From: Clostridia bacterium
GTDB taxonomy: Bacteria; Bacillota; Clostridia; Oscillospirales; CAG-272
DNA: 64,000 bases
Assembly (NCBI GenBank): GCA_017466445.1
Contig: JAFTUC010000010.1
Coordinates: 27,433-91,432, forward strand
Reading direction: 5' to 3'
This document shows, one piece after another, positions 1 to 10,310 of the stretch. Position numbers and translations under genes: made by a program. The first letter of the stretch is position 1; every line of letters starts with the position of its first letter. The notes beneath the pieces were generated by a model. It ran no database searches. It saw nothing but the letters and a program-made list of their open reading frames with translations, and had not been told where the DNA came from.

Positions 1-43
1 CGGAAAAGTATTTTAATATCTGAGTCTGAAAGGATACTCGCTC

Positions 44-1510
44 ATGAAAATGATAACCGATCTTGGTATACTTCCCGAGAAACGTCCTATAAAGATAGTT
101 CAGTTCGGAGAAGGAAATTTTCTCCGTGCCTTTGTTGACAATATGATCGACATCGCAAATGAAAAAGGCTTTTTTGACGGAAGTATCGCTATTATAAAGC
201 CGATTTCCTACGGAAGCCTTGAAAACTTCAAAAAACAGAACAATCTATATACAACAGTCCTGCGCGGTAAGGAAAACGGCAAGACCGTATATACCTCCCG
301 TGTTATCAGATGCATATCAAGGGTCCTTGATGCCGCAGAGGATTACGACGAATATATGTCACTTGCCGAGCTTGACAGTCTTGAATTTATAGTATCCAAC
401 ACCACGGAGGCAGGGATAGTTCTTAAAAAGGACGACTCTATTGACGCTCTTCCCGATTCATATCCTGGAAAGCTGACCAAATTTCTTTTCAAAAGATACG
501 AGCATTTTAACGGTGATCCGAGCAAGGGACTTATCGTCCTTCCGGTCGAGCTTATAGAGAACAACGGAGAAAAGCTTCTCGAGTGCGTACTCGCACTTTC
601 GGACATCTGGCAGCTTCCGGATGGATTTAAAAAATGGATAGTAGAAAACAATACATTCTGCAGTACCTTAGTCGACCGAATAGTAACCGGATATCCCGGA
701 AAGGAAGCTGCCGAGCTGATATACAACGACATTGGATACGAGGACACGCTTCTTGATGTGGGAGAGCCGTTTGCACTTTGGGTCATAGAAAGCAAAACCG
801 ACATCAGCGAAAGGCTTCCGCTTGACAAGGCGGGACTTCCCGTGATCTTCACCGACAATCAGCGTCCGTATCGGGAAAGAAAGGTGCGAGTCCTCAACGG
901 AGCTCACACGTCAAGCGTTCTTGCCGCATATCTCTGCGGATTTGATATCGTAAGGGACTGCATGAGCGACAGGCTCGTCGGATCCTTCATTCGCCGCGCA
1001 GTCACCGAGGAAATCGCTCCGCACGTACCCCTTCCTTACGGTGAGGTCCTCGACTTTGCGAGCTCGGTTTTCGAGAGATTCGAGAATCCTTTTATTGATC
1101 ACTCACTTCTCGCAATCTCGCTGAATTCCGTATCCAAATGGAGGTCAAGAGTACTTCCCTCTTTTAAAGACCACGTAAAAAGCACGGGATTAGTTCCGAG
1201 ACTACTCACATTCTCTTTTGCTGCGCTTTTAGCCTTTTATACCTCAGATGAGTACGTTGACGGTACTCTTAAAGCCACAAGATCAAACGGAGACGTATAT
1301 AGCGTAAGGGACGATAGATCGGTACTCGAATTTTTTGCAGAAAACAGCAAAAAGCCAGCCGAGGAGTTTGTAAGACTTGCGTGCATGAGGATCGATTTTT
1401 GGGGTGAGGATCTCACAAAATACGATACTTTTGAAAGTGAAGTCACAAGATATCTTGATCTTATACGCAAGGATCCGATAGGCGCTATGAAGCTTGTTAT
1501 GGAGAATTAA
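44..1510 (+). CDS. uxaB: Tagaturonate reductase (altronate oxidoreductase)
   Basis: NAD-dependent reduction of tagaturonate to altronate in cytoplasmic D-galacturonate catabolism. The 488-residue product has the N-terminal Rossmann motif FGEGNFLRAF (residues 21-30) and the mannitol-dehydrogenase-family signature KVRVLNGAHT near residue 280; E. coli UxaB is about the same length. The start at 44 has AAAGGA nine bases upstream; an ATG two codons later has poorer spacing. The stop codon directly abuts the start of uxaA, so the two genes are translationally linked. Any promoter lies left of the window. Family and context agree, so mannitol or fructuronate oxidoreductase is a less likely alternative. 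Confidence 0.9.
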   Translation: MKMITDLGILPEKRPIKIVQFGEGNFLRAFVDNMIDIANEKGFFDGSIAIIKPISYGSLENFKKQNNLYTTVLRGKENGKTVYTSRVIRCISRVLDAAEDYDEYMSLAELDSLEFIVSNTTEAGIVLKKDDSIDALPDSYPGKLTKFLFKRYEHFNGDPSKGLIVLPVELIENNGEKLLECVLALSDIWQLPDGFKKWIVENNTFCSTLVDRIVTGYPGKEAAELIYNDIGYEDTLLDVGEPFALWVIESKTDISERLPLDKAGLPVIFTDNQRPYRERKVRVLNGAHTSSVLAAYLCGFDIVRDCMSDRLVGSFIRRAVTEEIAPHVPLPYGEVLDFASSVFERFENPFIDHSLLAISLNSVSKWRSRVLPSFKDHVKSTGLVPRLLTFSFAALLAFYTSDEYVDGTLKATRSNGDVYSVRDDRSVLEFFAENSKKPAEEFVRLACMRIDFWGEDLTKYDTFESEVTRYLDLIRKDPIGAMKLVMEN

Positions 1511-2992
1511 ATGAAAGCTTTCAGAATAAATAATTATGACTCTGTTATCGTTGCCACCTGCGATATTTCCAGAGGAGAGACCGTCACAGACGGCCTTGAC
1601 GATATAGAAATACTGTCCGATATTCCGTCAGGTCACAAGATCGCGAGTCGCGATATAAAAGAAAACGAAAACGTAATAAAATACGGATATCCTATCGGTC
1701 ACGCAATCCGCGATATCAAAAAGGGTGAGCACGTTCATACTCACAACATCCGTTCGAATCTCTCAAGCTTACTCGAATACACTTATGAACCGAACTTCAA
1801 GGAGATCACCCCAAGGGAGCCCAAATATTTTCTCGGTTACAGGCGTCCCGATAATAGTGTCGGTATAAGAAACGAGATATGGATAATCCCGACCGTGGGA
1901 TGCGTAAACTCCATAGTGCGTGAAATAGAGCGCGGATCCGAAAAATACAAAACGGAAAATATCGACGGAATATTTTCCTATAATCATCCGTACGGATGTT
2001 CTCAGCTTGGTGACGATCTTCTAATGACTCTCGACCACCTTGCGGGACTTATAAAGCATCCTAATGCGGCTGGTGTTTTGGTAGTCGGTCTCGGGTGTGA
2101 AAACGGAAATATAGACGAATTAAAAAAGAGACTCGGTGATTACGATCCCAATCGCGTGAGATTCCTCGTATGTCAGCAGTGCTCTGACGAGATATCGGAA
2201 GGAATTTCCATAGTCAAGGAGCTTGCCGCAATGGCAGATCTCTGCAGACGCGAAAAATGCCCTGCCTCAGAGCTTACCGTAGGTCTGAAATGCGGAGGCT
2301 CGGACGGATTTTCGGGCATCACCGCAAATCCACTGCTCGGCGCATTTTCAGACACGCTCATAGCACTCGGAGGAAGCACGATACTCACAGAGGTTCCCGA
2401 AATGTTCGGCGCGGAAACGATACTTATGAACCGCTGCCGCTCTGTACAAGTATTTGACAAGACGGTCGATCTGATAAACGGTTTCAAAAAATATTTTATG
2501 CGCTACGGAGAGCCGATAGACGAGAATCCATCACCGGGCAACAAGGACGGAGGCATTTCAACACTCGAGGACAAATCTCTCGGATGCACCCAAAAGGGCG
2601 GAAATGCACCGGTAGAGGACGTTCTTGATTACGGTGAGCAGATACGCACAAAAGGCCTTTCCCTTCTCAGAGCGCCCGGAAACGATCTCGTAGCCTCTGA
2701 GGCTCTTGCCGCCGCAGGAGCGCAGCTCATACTTTTCACAACGGGACGCGGAACTCCATTCGGATCTCCTGTCCCGACTGTCAAGATATCAAGCAACTCA
2801 AAGCTTGCCGCCCTAAAGCCATCCTGGATCGATTTTGACGCAGGAAGACTTCTTTCGGGGCTCGATATGCGCTCACTTTCCGAAGAATTCACCGATTACG
2901 TTTTATCGGTAGCTTCAGGAGAAATAAGGGCAAGCTCCGAGAAGCTCGACAAGCACGGACTTGCGATATTCAAGGACGGAATAACTTTATAA
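1511..2992 (+). CDS. uxaA: Altronate dehydratase
   Basis: Dehydrates D-altronate to 2-keto-3-deoxygluconate, the step after UxaB. The 493-residue protein has an N-terminal SAF-like domain (about residues 1-95) and the large UxaA C-terminal part with LVVGLGCENG near 192 and the cysteine/glycine motif GLKCGGSDGFSGI near 258, likely around the metal site. It begins immediately after the uxaB stop; GGAG near the end of uxaB serves as ribosome binding site. It is followed by a strong terminator, so uxaBA ends here. Isomerase UxaC and KDG kinase/aldolase are not in the window. Confidence 0.9.
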   Translation: MKAFRINNYDSVIVATCDISRGETVTDGLDDIEILSDIPSGHKIASRDIKENENVIKYGYPIGHAIRDIKKGEHVHTHNIRSNLSSLLEYTYEPNFKEITPREPKYFLGYRRPDNSVGIRNEIWIIPTVGCVNSIVREIERGSEKYKTENIDGIFSYNHPYGCSQLGDDLLMTLDHLAGLIKHPNAAGVLVVGLGCENGNIDELKKRLGDYDPNRVRFLVCQQCSDEISEGISIVKELAAMADLCRREKCPASELTVGLKCGGSDGFSGITANPLLGAFSDTLIALGGSTILTEVPEMFGAETILMNRCRSVQVFDKTVDLINGFKKYFMRYGEPIDENPSPGNKDGGISTLEDKSLGCTQKGGNAPVEDVLDYGEQIRTKGLSLLRAPGNDLVASEALAAAGAQLILFTTGRGTPFGSPVPTVKISSNSKLAALKPSWIDFDAGRLLSGLDMRSLSEEFTDYVLSVASGEIRASSEKLDKHGLAIFKDGITL

Positions 2993-3010
2993 AATTCATT
3001 AAAAGCAAAA

Positions 3011-3042
3011 GATGCACGCCTCGAAAGATCAAGGTGTGCATC
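3011..3042. terminator. Bidirectional terminator between uxaA and pflA
   Basis: An 11-bp stem (GATGCACGCCT with AAGGTGTGCATC, one G-U pair) lies between convergent genes. An A-rich flank on the left and a T-rich flank on the right would make it work on both strands. Confidence 0.75.
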
Positions 3043-3047
3043 TTCTA

Positions 3048-3770
3048 TTATTTATCAAGCATACTGTCTGCAAAGCGCTGAAGTCTCAAAAGAGTTTCCT
3101 TATCAAGCGCATTTTTATCAGAAAAGCGATTAGTCAGACCAAGCTCAGAGTATTTGAAGAATCCCATAGTATGGAAGGCAAGAAGCTCGTATTTTTTTAC
3201 ACACTTTTTGCCGTAAATATAAGGGATATATTTCTCAACGCTCTTTTCACTGTCGTTAATACCCGGAACGATAACGGTACGGACGACCGTTTCTTTTCCG
3301 ATATCTTCGAGAAATTCAAGTGTTTTAAGCACGTTTTTCATATCCGCGCCCGTATATTCAAGATAGCTTTCGTCACTCCAGAATTTAAGGTCAAGAAGTA
3401 CTCTCTGTGAATTTTCAAGAACGTGCTTTATCGCATCCGTAAGAGGAAGCGCGCCCGATGTATCTATAACGTACGGGATCGACTCGCTATCAAGAAGAGG
3501 TACCGTCTCAGAGATGAATTCAGCCTGCAAAAGCGGCTCTCCGCCGACAAAGGTAACCCCACCGTCATTTTTAAAATAGGGCTTAAATCTGGATATCTTC
3601 ATTACAAGCTCGGACGGCGTCATCTCTGTTTTGGCAGATTCACACACCCACATATCCGGATTATGACAGTACGCGCATCTGAGCGGACATCCGGCAAAAA
3701 AGACCGCAAAGCGAACACCGCCGCCATCAAGCGTTGCAAGGCTTTCAAACGAATGTATATATCCCTTCAT
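3048..3770 (-). CDS. pflA: Pyruvate formate-lyase activating enzyme (radical SAM)
   Basis: Radical SAM enzyme that places the glycyl radical on PflB. Cys28, Cys32 and Cys35 form the CxxxCxxC cluster motif, followed by His-Asn-Pro, and a glycine-rich SAM-binding stretch (FVGGEPLLQ) follows. I chose the ATG at 3770 (240 residues, MKGYIHSFE...), just past the pflB stop; the ATG at 3818 would overlap pflB by 38 bases and adds an N-terminus unlike the family. The Shine-Dalgarno is weak, consistent with translational coupling to pflB. No extra ferredoxin-like cluster insert is present, as expected for true PFL activases. Confidence 0.9.
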   Translation of the reverse strand: MKGYIHSFESLATLDGGGVRFAVFFAGCPLRCAYCHNPDMWVCESAKTEMTPSELVMKISRFKPYFKNDGGVTFVGGEPLLQAEFISETVPLLDSESIPYVIDTSGALPLTDAIKHVLENSQRVLLDLKFWSDESYLEYTGADMKNVLKTLEFLEDIGKETVVRTVIVPGINDSEKSVEKYIPYIYGKKCVKKYELLAFHTMGFFKYSELGLTNRFSDKNALDKETLLRLQRFADSMLDK

Positions 3771-3780
3771 TTTCACGTTT

Positions 3781-6006
3781 TCACATCTTTTCGTGGAAGG
3801 TCCTTGATATGACCTCAAGCTGCTTATCCTTTGTCAGCTTATTGAAATTCACGGCATATCCGCTTACACGGATAGTAAGCGACGGATAGAGTGTAGGATC
3901 GTTCATTGCGTCGATAAGCTTCTGGCGGTTGAGAACGTTCACGTTAAGATGGTGCGCATCCTGAACAAAATATCCGTCAAGAACGTTAACGAGGTTAGAG
4001 ATCCTGTTTTCCTCATCGCTTCCGAGCGTATCGGGCGTTATCGAGAAGGTGTTCGAGATTCCGTCCTGACAGCAGTCATAGCATATCTTCGCTACCGAAT
4101 TGAGTGATGAAAGCGCTCCGTCCTTATCACGCCCGTGCATAGGATTTGCACCGGGTGCAAAGGGCTCGCCTGCTCTTCTTCCGTCGGGAGTAGCGCCCGT
4201 TTTCTGTCCGTATACGACGTTAGAGGTGATCGTAAGTATAGAAAGCGTATGCTTTGCTCCTCTGTAAGCCTTTGTCTTACAAAGCTCGGTGTAGAAGAAT
4301 TCGGTTATCCATTTGGCGATCGAGTCAACCCTGTCATCATCATTTCCGTATTTCGGGAAATCGCCCTCGGTCTTAAAATCAACGATTATACCGCGCTCAT
4401 CCTTGATAGGAGTGACCCGTGCATATTTTATAGCGCTCAGGCTATCGGTAAGTACGCTGAGACCGCTGATACCGAATGCCATAAGTCTTTCGGGCTCAAC
4501 GTCATGAAGAGACATCATAAGGCGCTCATACGCGTATCTGTCGTGCATATAGTGAATTATGTTCATGGTGTTGACGTAGAGCTTTGCCATCCACGAAGCA
4601 TACATCTTAAATGCCTCAAGGACCTCCTCATAATCAAGAACTGCTTCGTCAAAGGATCTGCCCTCGGGTGCGATCTGCTCGCCGTGGATCTCATCCTTTC
4701 CGCCGTTAAGTGCCATAAGAAGCACCTTTGCAAGATTACATCTCGCACCGAAGAACTGCATCTGCTTACCCGTCTTCATAGCCGAAACACAGCACGCGAT
4801 AGAATAATCGTCCCCAAAATCACGGCGCATCACGTCGTCATTCTCATACTGAACCGAATCGGTGTCGATCGAAACCTTAGCGCAGAAGCGCTTGAACGGC
4901 TCTGAAAGCTTCTGAGACCAAAGGATAGTAAGATTAGGCTCCGCACTCGGTCCGAGATTATAAAGGGTCTGAAGGAATCTGAAGCAGGTCTTTGTTACAA
5001 GAGATCTTCCGTCCTCGCACATTCCGGCTATAGAGCAGGTTACCCACACGGGGTCTCCGGCGAAAAGATTGTTATATTCGGGAGTACGCAGGTGACGTAC
5101 AAGTCTCATCTTGAGCACAAGATCGTCGATAAGCTCCTGTGCATGAAGCTCGTCAAGAGTTCCCTCATCGAGATCACGCTGAATATATATATCGAGGAAT
5201 GCGGAAATTCTTCCGATACTGTTTGCTGCGCCGTTCTGCTCCTTTACCGCTCCGAGATATCCGAAATAGAGCCACTGTACAGCCTCGTAAGCGTTGTCCG
5301 CAGGCTTAGATATATCGCATCCGTACTCAGCTGCCATAGTTACGAGCTGCTTCATAAATTCAAGCTGCTTTTCAATATCCTCAAGAAGCTGGATATTATC
5401 GGCATCCATATTTCTTTCGCTTATACGCTTTTTATCGAGCGTGCGCTCTTTAATAAGATGTTCCATTCCGTAAAGCGCTATACGGCGATAGTCACCGATG
5501 ATCCTACCGCGCGCATAGGCATCGGGAAGTCCTGTAAGGACACCTGCGTGCCTTGCCTTTTTCATAGTATCCGTATATACTCTGAAAACACCGGTATTAT
5601 GGGTAGTACGGTATTTGAATTCGTTATAGACGTTTTCTCCTATCTCATAGCCGTATGCCTGGCATGCCTGAACCGCGTTACGGTATCCGGCAAAGGGATT
5701 CACCGCCCTCTTTAAGGGCTCGTCGGTCTGGAGTCCGACGATTATATCCTTATTTTTTATTACGTATCCGGGTCTGTGCGAAAGTATTGAGGATACGTTA
5801 TCGGTATCTATACTAAGCACGCCGCCCTTTTCGTTTTCCGCAATAAGCAGTCTTTCAACCTCGGCTCTTACCTCGTCTGTTCGCTCGGTAGTTCCGGAAA
5901 GAAACTCCCCTCCGCCTCGGTATTCGGTATAATTCCTTTTTATAAAGTCACTTACGTCTATATTTAAACTCCAGTTTCCTTCTTTGAAGTTTCTCCATTG
6001 ATTCAT
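3781..6006 (-). CDS. pflB: Formate C-acetyltransferase (pyruvate formate-lyase)
   Basis: Converts pyruvate and CoA to acetyl-CoA and formate under anaerobic conditions. The 741-residue product carries the adjacent active-site cysteines of true PFLs (Cys405-Cys406 in IACCVSAM) and the C-terminal glycyl radical motif RVSGYAV with Gly716. The start at 6006 (MNQWRNF) is preferred because AAAGGA lies a few bases upstream; the ATG at 6027 lacks a good site. It is followed after 10 bases by pflA. No clear sigma-A promoter is visible between the guaB terminator and this start, so read-through from guaB or a promoter inside guaB is possible. With ackA at 33 kb it gives the formate/acetate branch of fermentation. 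Confidence 0.96.
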   Translation of the reverse strand: MNQWRNFKEGNWSLNIDVSDFIKRNYTEYRGGGEFLSGTTERTDEVRAEVERLLIAENEKGGVLSIDTDNVSSILSHRPGYVIKNKDIIVGLQTDEPLKRAVNPFAGYRNAVQACQAYGYEIGENVYNEFKYRTTHNTGVFRVYTDTMKKARHAGVLTGLPDAYARGRIIGDYRRIALYGMEHLIKERTLDKKRISERNMDADNIQLLEDIEKQLEFMKQLVTMAAEYGCDISKPADNAYEAVQWLYFGYLGAVKEQNGAANSIGRISAFLDIYIQRDLDEGTLDELHAQELIDDLVLKMRLVRHLRTPEYNNLFAGDPVWVTCSIAGMCEDGRSLVTKTCFRFLQTLYNLGPSAEPNLTILWSQKLSEPFKRFCAKVSIDTDSVQYENDDVMRRDFGDDYSIACCVSAMKTGKQMQFFGARCNLAKVLLMALNGGKDEIHGEQIAPEGRSFDEAVLDYEEVLEAFKMYASWMAKLYVNTMNIIHYMHDRYAYERLMMSLHDVEPERLMAFGISGLSVLTDSLSAIKYARVTPIKDERGIIVDFKTEGDFPKYGNDDDRVDSIAKWITEFFYTELCKTKAYRGAKHTLSILTITSNVVYGQKTGATPDGRRAGEPFAPGANPMHGRDKDGALSSLNSVAKICYDCCQDGISNTFSITPDTLGSDEENRISNLVNVLDGYFVQDAHHLNVNVLNRQKLIDAMNDPTLYPSLTIRVSGYAVNFNKLTKDKQLEVISRTFHEKM

Positions 6007-6039
6007 AAAAAATTCCTTTCGTAGCAAAGAGAAAAACGC

Positions 6040-6072
6040 AAAATCCCGCAGTCATAGCGAGGGCGGGATTTT
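6040..6072 (-). terminator. Terminator downstream of guaB
   Basis: A 10-bp perfect stem (AAAATCCCGC with GCGGGATTTT) with a 13-base loop lies between guaB and pflB, both on the minus strand. On that strand it is followed by GCGTTTTTC. Confidence 0.75.
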
Positions 6073-6083
6073 ATGTTATACTC

Positions 6084-7586
<1,503 letters not shown>

Positions 7587-7610
7587 TCACTTTACAAATT
7601 TATTATTATA

Positions 7611-7638
7611 ATTATACTTATTTTTCTCTCTTTGTCAA
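7611..7638 (-). promoter_or_regulatory. Sigma-A promoter of guaB
   Basis: On the minus strand, TTGACA (7638-7633), a 16-bp spacer and TATAAT (7616-7611) lie about 65-90 bases before the guaB start. Confidence 0.75.
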
Positions 7639-7705
7639 GAGCAAACAAAGCGAAAAGTCTTTTTTTATCATTAGCACAAAAAAAGACATTTTTACATCTC
7701 CCTAT

Positions 7706-7734
7706 TTGACAAATTTATATTTATGTGATATAAT
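7706..7734 (+). promoter_or_regulatory. Consensus sigma-A promoter of the lipid kinase gene
   Basis: A perfect TTGACA (7706-7711), a 17-bp spacer and TATAAT (7729-7734) with an upstream TGTGA resembling an extended -10 element. It points to the gene starting at 7771. Confidence 0.85.
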
Positions 7735-7770
7735 AACGTAGTTTATCAAACTAACAGTTGCGAGGTACTT

Positions 7771-8631
7771 ATGGTAAAGACCAAAGAGTTCACTATAATC
7801 AACTCCAAAAACAAATCTCCCGCAGGCGTGGATCTGTCAAAATGCTACAGATCAACGGGACCCGGTGACGCAACAGAAAAGATAAAGGAAATATGCCAAG
7901 GCGATCCTGACGCACACGTTACCATATACGGAGGCGACGGCAGTGTCTACGAGGCAGTCAACGCAATAATGTCCGCCTCTGCGTGCAAAAGCGCGTCTCT
8001 CACAGTATGCCCTCTCGGCACGGGAAACGATTTCGTAAAATCTCTTCCAAAGGACGATCATTTCGAGAAAAGGATCGATCTTATAAAATTCAACGACAGC
8101 TACTGCGCTAACATACTTAATATAGGATTTGACTGCGACGTTGTCGCAACCACCGAAAAGCTCAAAAGGTTAAAGCTCGTAAAAGGCAGTATTGCGTATG
8201 CCATCGGAGTAGTATGCACTATCTTCAAACGGCTCGGAAAAAAATTCGAGATCGAGATGACCCTTGAGAGCGGAAAAAAGATTCGTGAAATCGGAGACCA
8301 TCTGCTTTGTCTCGTGGCAAACGGAAAATATTACGGCGGAGGCTTCAAATCAGCTCCTCTTGCCGAGCTTGACGATGGTCTTCTCGATGTGGTTCTCGTT
8401 AAGAAAATGTCGCGCTTCCGTTTTATCAGATTTGTGGGCGGATACAAAAAAGGAAAGCATATCCTTCCTGACGGCAGTGTGAGTCCGAAATACGCGTCTA
8501 TAGCAAAATTTTTCAGATGCACCGCTCTCTCATTTAAAAGCGTCGGCAGAGTATGCGCGGACGGTGAGATAATCGAGTGCGAAGATCTTGATATTTCCGT
8601 AGTACATAAGGCAATAAACATAGTTAAATAA
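7771..8631 (+). CDS. Diacylglycerol kinase-family lipid kinase (DagK/YegS type)
   Basis: Likely phosphorylates a lipid such as diacylglycerol at the inner membrane face. The 286-residue protein has the family's catalytic motif GGDGSVYEAVN (about residues 51-61), the conserved PLGTGNDFVKS (about 81-91), and the C-terminal GGGF and LDDGLLDVV segments. Length is normal for the family. GAGG precedes the ATG at 7771. It is a single-gene unit between a consensus promoter and a bidirectional terminator. Which lipid it uses cannot be told from sequence. Confidence 0.85.
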   Translation: MVKTKEFTIINSKNKSPAGVDLSKCYRSTGPGDATEKIKEICQGDPDAHVTIYGGDGSVYEAVNAIMSASACKSASLTVCPLGTGNDFVKSLPKDDHFEKRIDLIKFNDSYCANILNIGFDCDVVATTEKLKRLKLVKGSIAYAIGVVCTIFKRLGKKFEIEMTLESGKKIREIGDHLLCLVANGKYYGGGFKSAPLAELDDGLLDVVLVKKMSRFRFIRFVGGYKKGKHILPDGSVSPKYASIAKFFRCTALSFKSVGRVCADGEIIECEDLDISVVHKAINIVK

Positions 8632-8635
8632 AACC

Positions 8636-8666
8636 AAGTGGCGGATACGTTTCGTATCCGCCACTT
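8636..8666. terminator. Bidirectional terminator
   Basis: A perfect 14-bp stem (AAGTGGCGGATACG and its complement) with a 3-base loop lies between convergent genes; T-rich sequence follows on the right. Confidence 0.8.
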
Positions 8667-8676
8667 ATTTTTAACG

Positions 8677-10287
8677 TTACGATATACCGAGAGCGTTTGA
8701 TATCTTAAGATAATCGTTTGTAAGTATCACGTCTATTCCCATCTCGCGGTAACGCTTAGCCTCTTCTATGTCATCGGCAAAGAAAACGTTACAGATTATT
8801 CCGTGCTCGTGAGCCTTATCCACCATTTCCTGATTAAAATAGGGCTTAAAAAGCTGTACCTTCTGCGCGCCGAGCTCGATAGCTCTGTCAACTATAGCAT
8901 ACGGGCGCTTATCGTCATGTCCGACGCATACGTTTATATCGGGAGCGTATATTCTGAGCTTTCTTATCACCTCGTCGTTTACCGTCATAAAATAAACGTG
9001 CTTTTCGCAGTCGTATTTACGGATCAGGGAAACTATATCCTCTATCCTCTCATCGGGAAGATTGCAGTCCCAGATCTTTACGTGTATGTTCATTATGACA
9101 CGTCCGGCAAATTTCCGGAGTATCTCCTCAAAGGTGGATATCTTCAGACCGCTGAAGGATTTTCCAAACTCAACGCCGAAATCGAGCTCGGAAAGCTCCT
9201 TGTAGGTATGCTCGTATATAATGCCCTTTCCGTTGCTTACCCTATCAAGATACATATCGTGGCAGGAAACTATCACTCCATCAGAGGTCGACCAGAGATC
9301 AAACTCGATCTCCTTGGCACCAAGCGCTACTGCGGCACCCCATGCAGGCATAGTATTCTCGGGAGCAGCCGTACTGAAGCCTCGGTGCGCGCAAAGACGG
9401 GGATACGGCATATCATTATCGTTCATCACAACCGATGCGCCTGCGTTACGGTAGAGCCACGGACGTCTTCCCTGCTCGATATACTGATAGTGAGCGGTAG
9501 GCTTTCCGTTAAATCCAGCGGCCTTATAGTATTTTTGGTGAGGATCTATCTCACAGCTTGCAAGTCCCACATCGTTTTTCATATTCACGAGCTCGGTTCC
9601 GTCGGGAGTGATAACCGAGCTGCATCCGCACACCTCGCTGTCTGCGCCGAGAGATATTGACGCACGGATAAGATAAGCGTTCGTATTGTAGCAAAGGAAC
9701 TTATTTATTATCGAAAGTGCCGAATGCGTATCGGTGCGCTGATAGGAGCAGCCGATTATAACGTCGATATCCTTTCTCGCAAGACGCGCGAAATTTTCAT
9801 AAAAATAGAAATCGTAGCAGGTCATAAAGCCGAATCTGATGCCCTCGAGCTCAAGAACGTAAGGCTCGGAAAATTCGTAGCTGTACTTAACGTCGAGTCC
9901 GTATCCGCCATCACTCGCGGGTCTTACCTCGCTCGGTGCCGGATGAGCCTTGAAATATTTACCGACAAGCTCTCCCAGTCTGTTCAGTGCGTATGTGGTA
10001 TTTATGTAACCGCTTCCGCTATCGTAAGCGGCATTGAAAAAGAGGATGGAATTGCATCTTTTCGCGGTATACGCCGCCTTTTCCTTTAAGATCGCGTTAT
10101 TTTTTTCAATTGCGGCGTAAAATTGCTCCGATCCCGACACGTTTGCAGGAACGTCGGAATATTCGGGAAGAACGATAATATCGCTCGTCTCATCACATTT
10201 ATCGAGAAGCTCGATAACGCCGTCAAAGCATTTTTGCATATCCTTTTCATTCATTGAATATGCCGGCTGCAGAACAGTAACCTTCAT
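8677..10287 (-). CDS. Nitrilase-family amidohydrolase fused to glycerophosphodiester phosphodiesterase
   Basis: A 536-residue two-domain protein. The N-terminal part (about 1-250) is a carbon-nitrogen hydrolase with the triad Glu42 (LPEYSD), Lys113 (YFKAHP) and Cys157 (MTCYDF). The C-terminal part (about 295-536) is a GDPD TIM barrel with His301-Arg302 (HRG), Glu310-Asn311 (PENT), Glu328/Asp330 and His343. Both active sites look intact. The start at 10287 (MKVTVLQP) follows AAGGAG with good spacing; the ATG at 10305 does not. It lies 23 bases after the Tet(M)-like gene and probably shares its transcript. A role in releasing glycerol or glycerophosphate from an amide-linked phosphodiester is inference only. 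Confidence 0.85.
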   Translation of the reverse strand: MKVTVLQPAYSMNEKDMQKCFDGVIELLDKCDETSDIIVLPEYSDVPANVSGSEQFYAAIEKNNAILKEKAAYTAKRCNSILFFNAAYDSGSGYINTTYALNRLGELVGKYFKAHPAPSEVRPASDGGYGLDVKYSYEFSEPYVLELEGIRFGFMTCYDFYFYENFARLARKDIDVIIGCSYQRTDTHSALSIINKFLCYNTNAYLIRASISLGADSEVCGCSSVITPDGTELVNMKNDVGLASCEIDPHQKYYKAAGFNGKPTAHYQYIEQGRRPWLYRNAGASVVMNDNDMPYPRLCAHRGFSTAAPENTMPAWGAAVALGAKEIEFDLWSTSDGVIVSCHDMYLDRVSNGKGIIYEHTYKELSELDFGVEFGKSFSGLKISTFEEILRKFAGRVIMNIHVKIWDCNLPDERIEDIVSLIRKYDCEKHVYFMTVNDEVIRKLRIYAPDINVCVGHDDKRPYAIVDRAIELGAQKVQLFKPYFNQEMVDKAHEHGIICNVFFADDIEEAKRYREMGIDVILTNDYLKISNALGIS

Positions 10288-10310
10288 AATTATCTCCTTA
10301 AGCATTTTAA

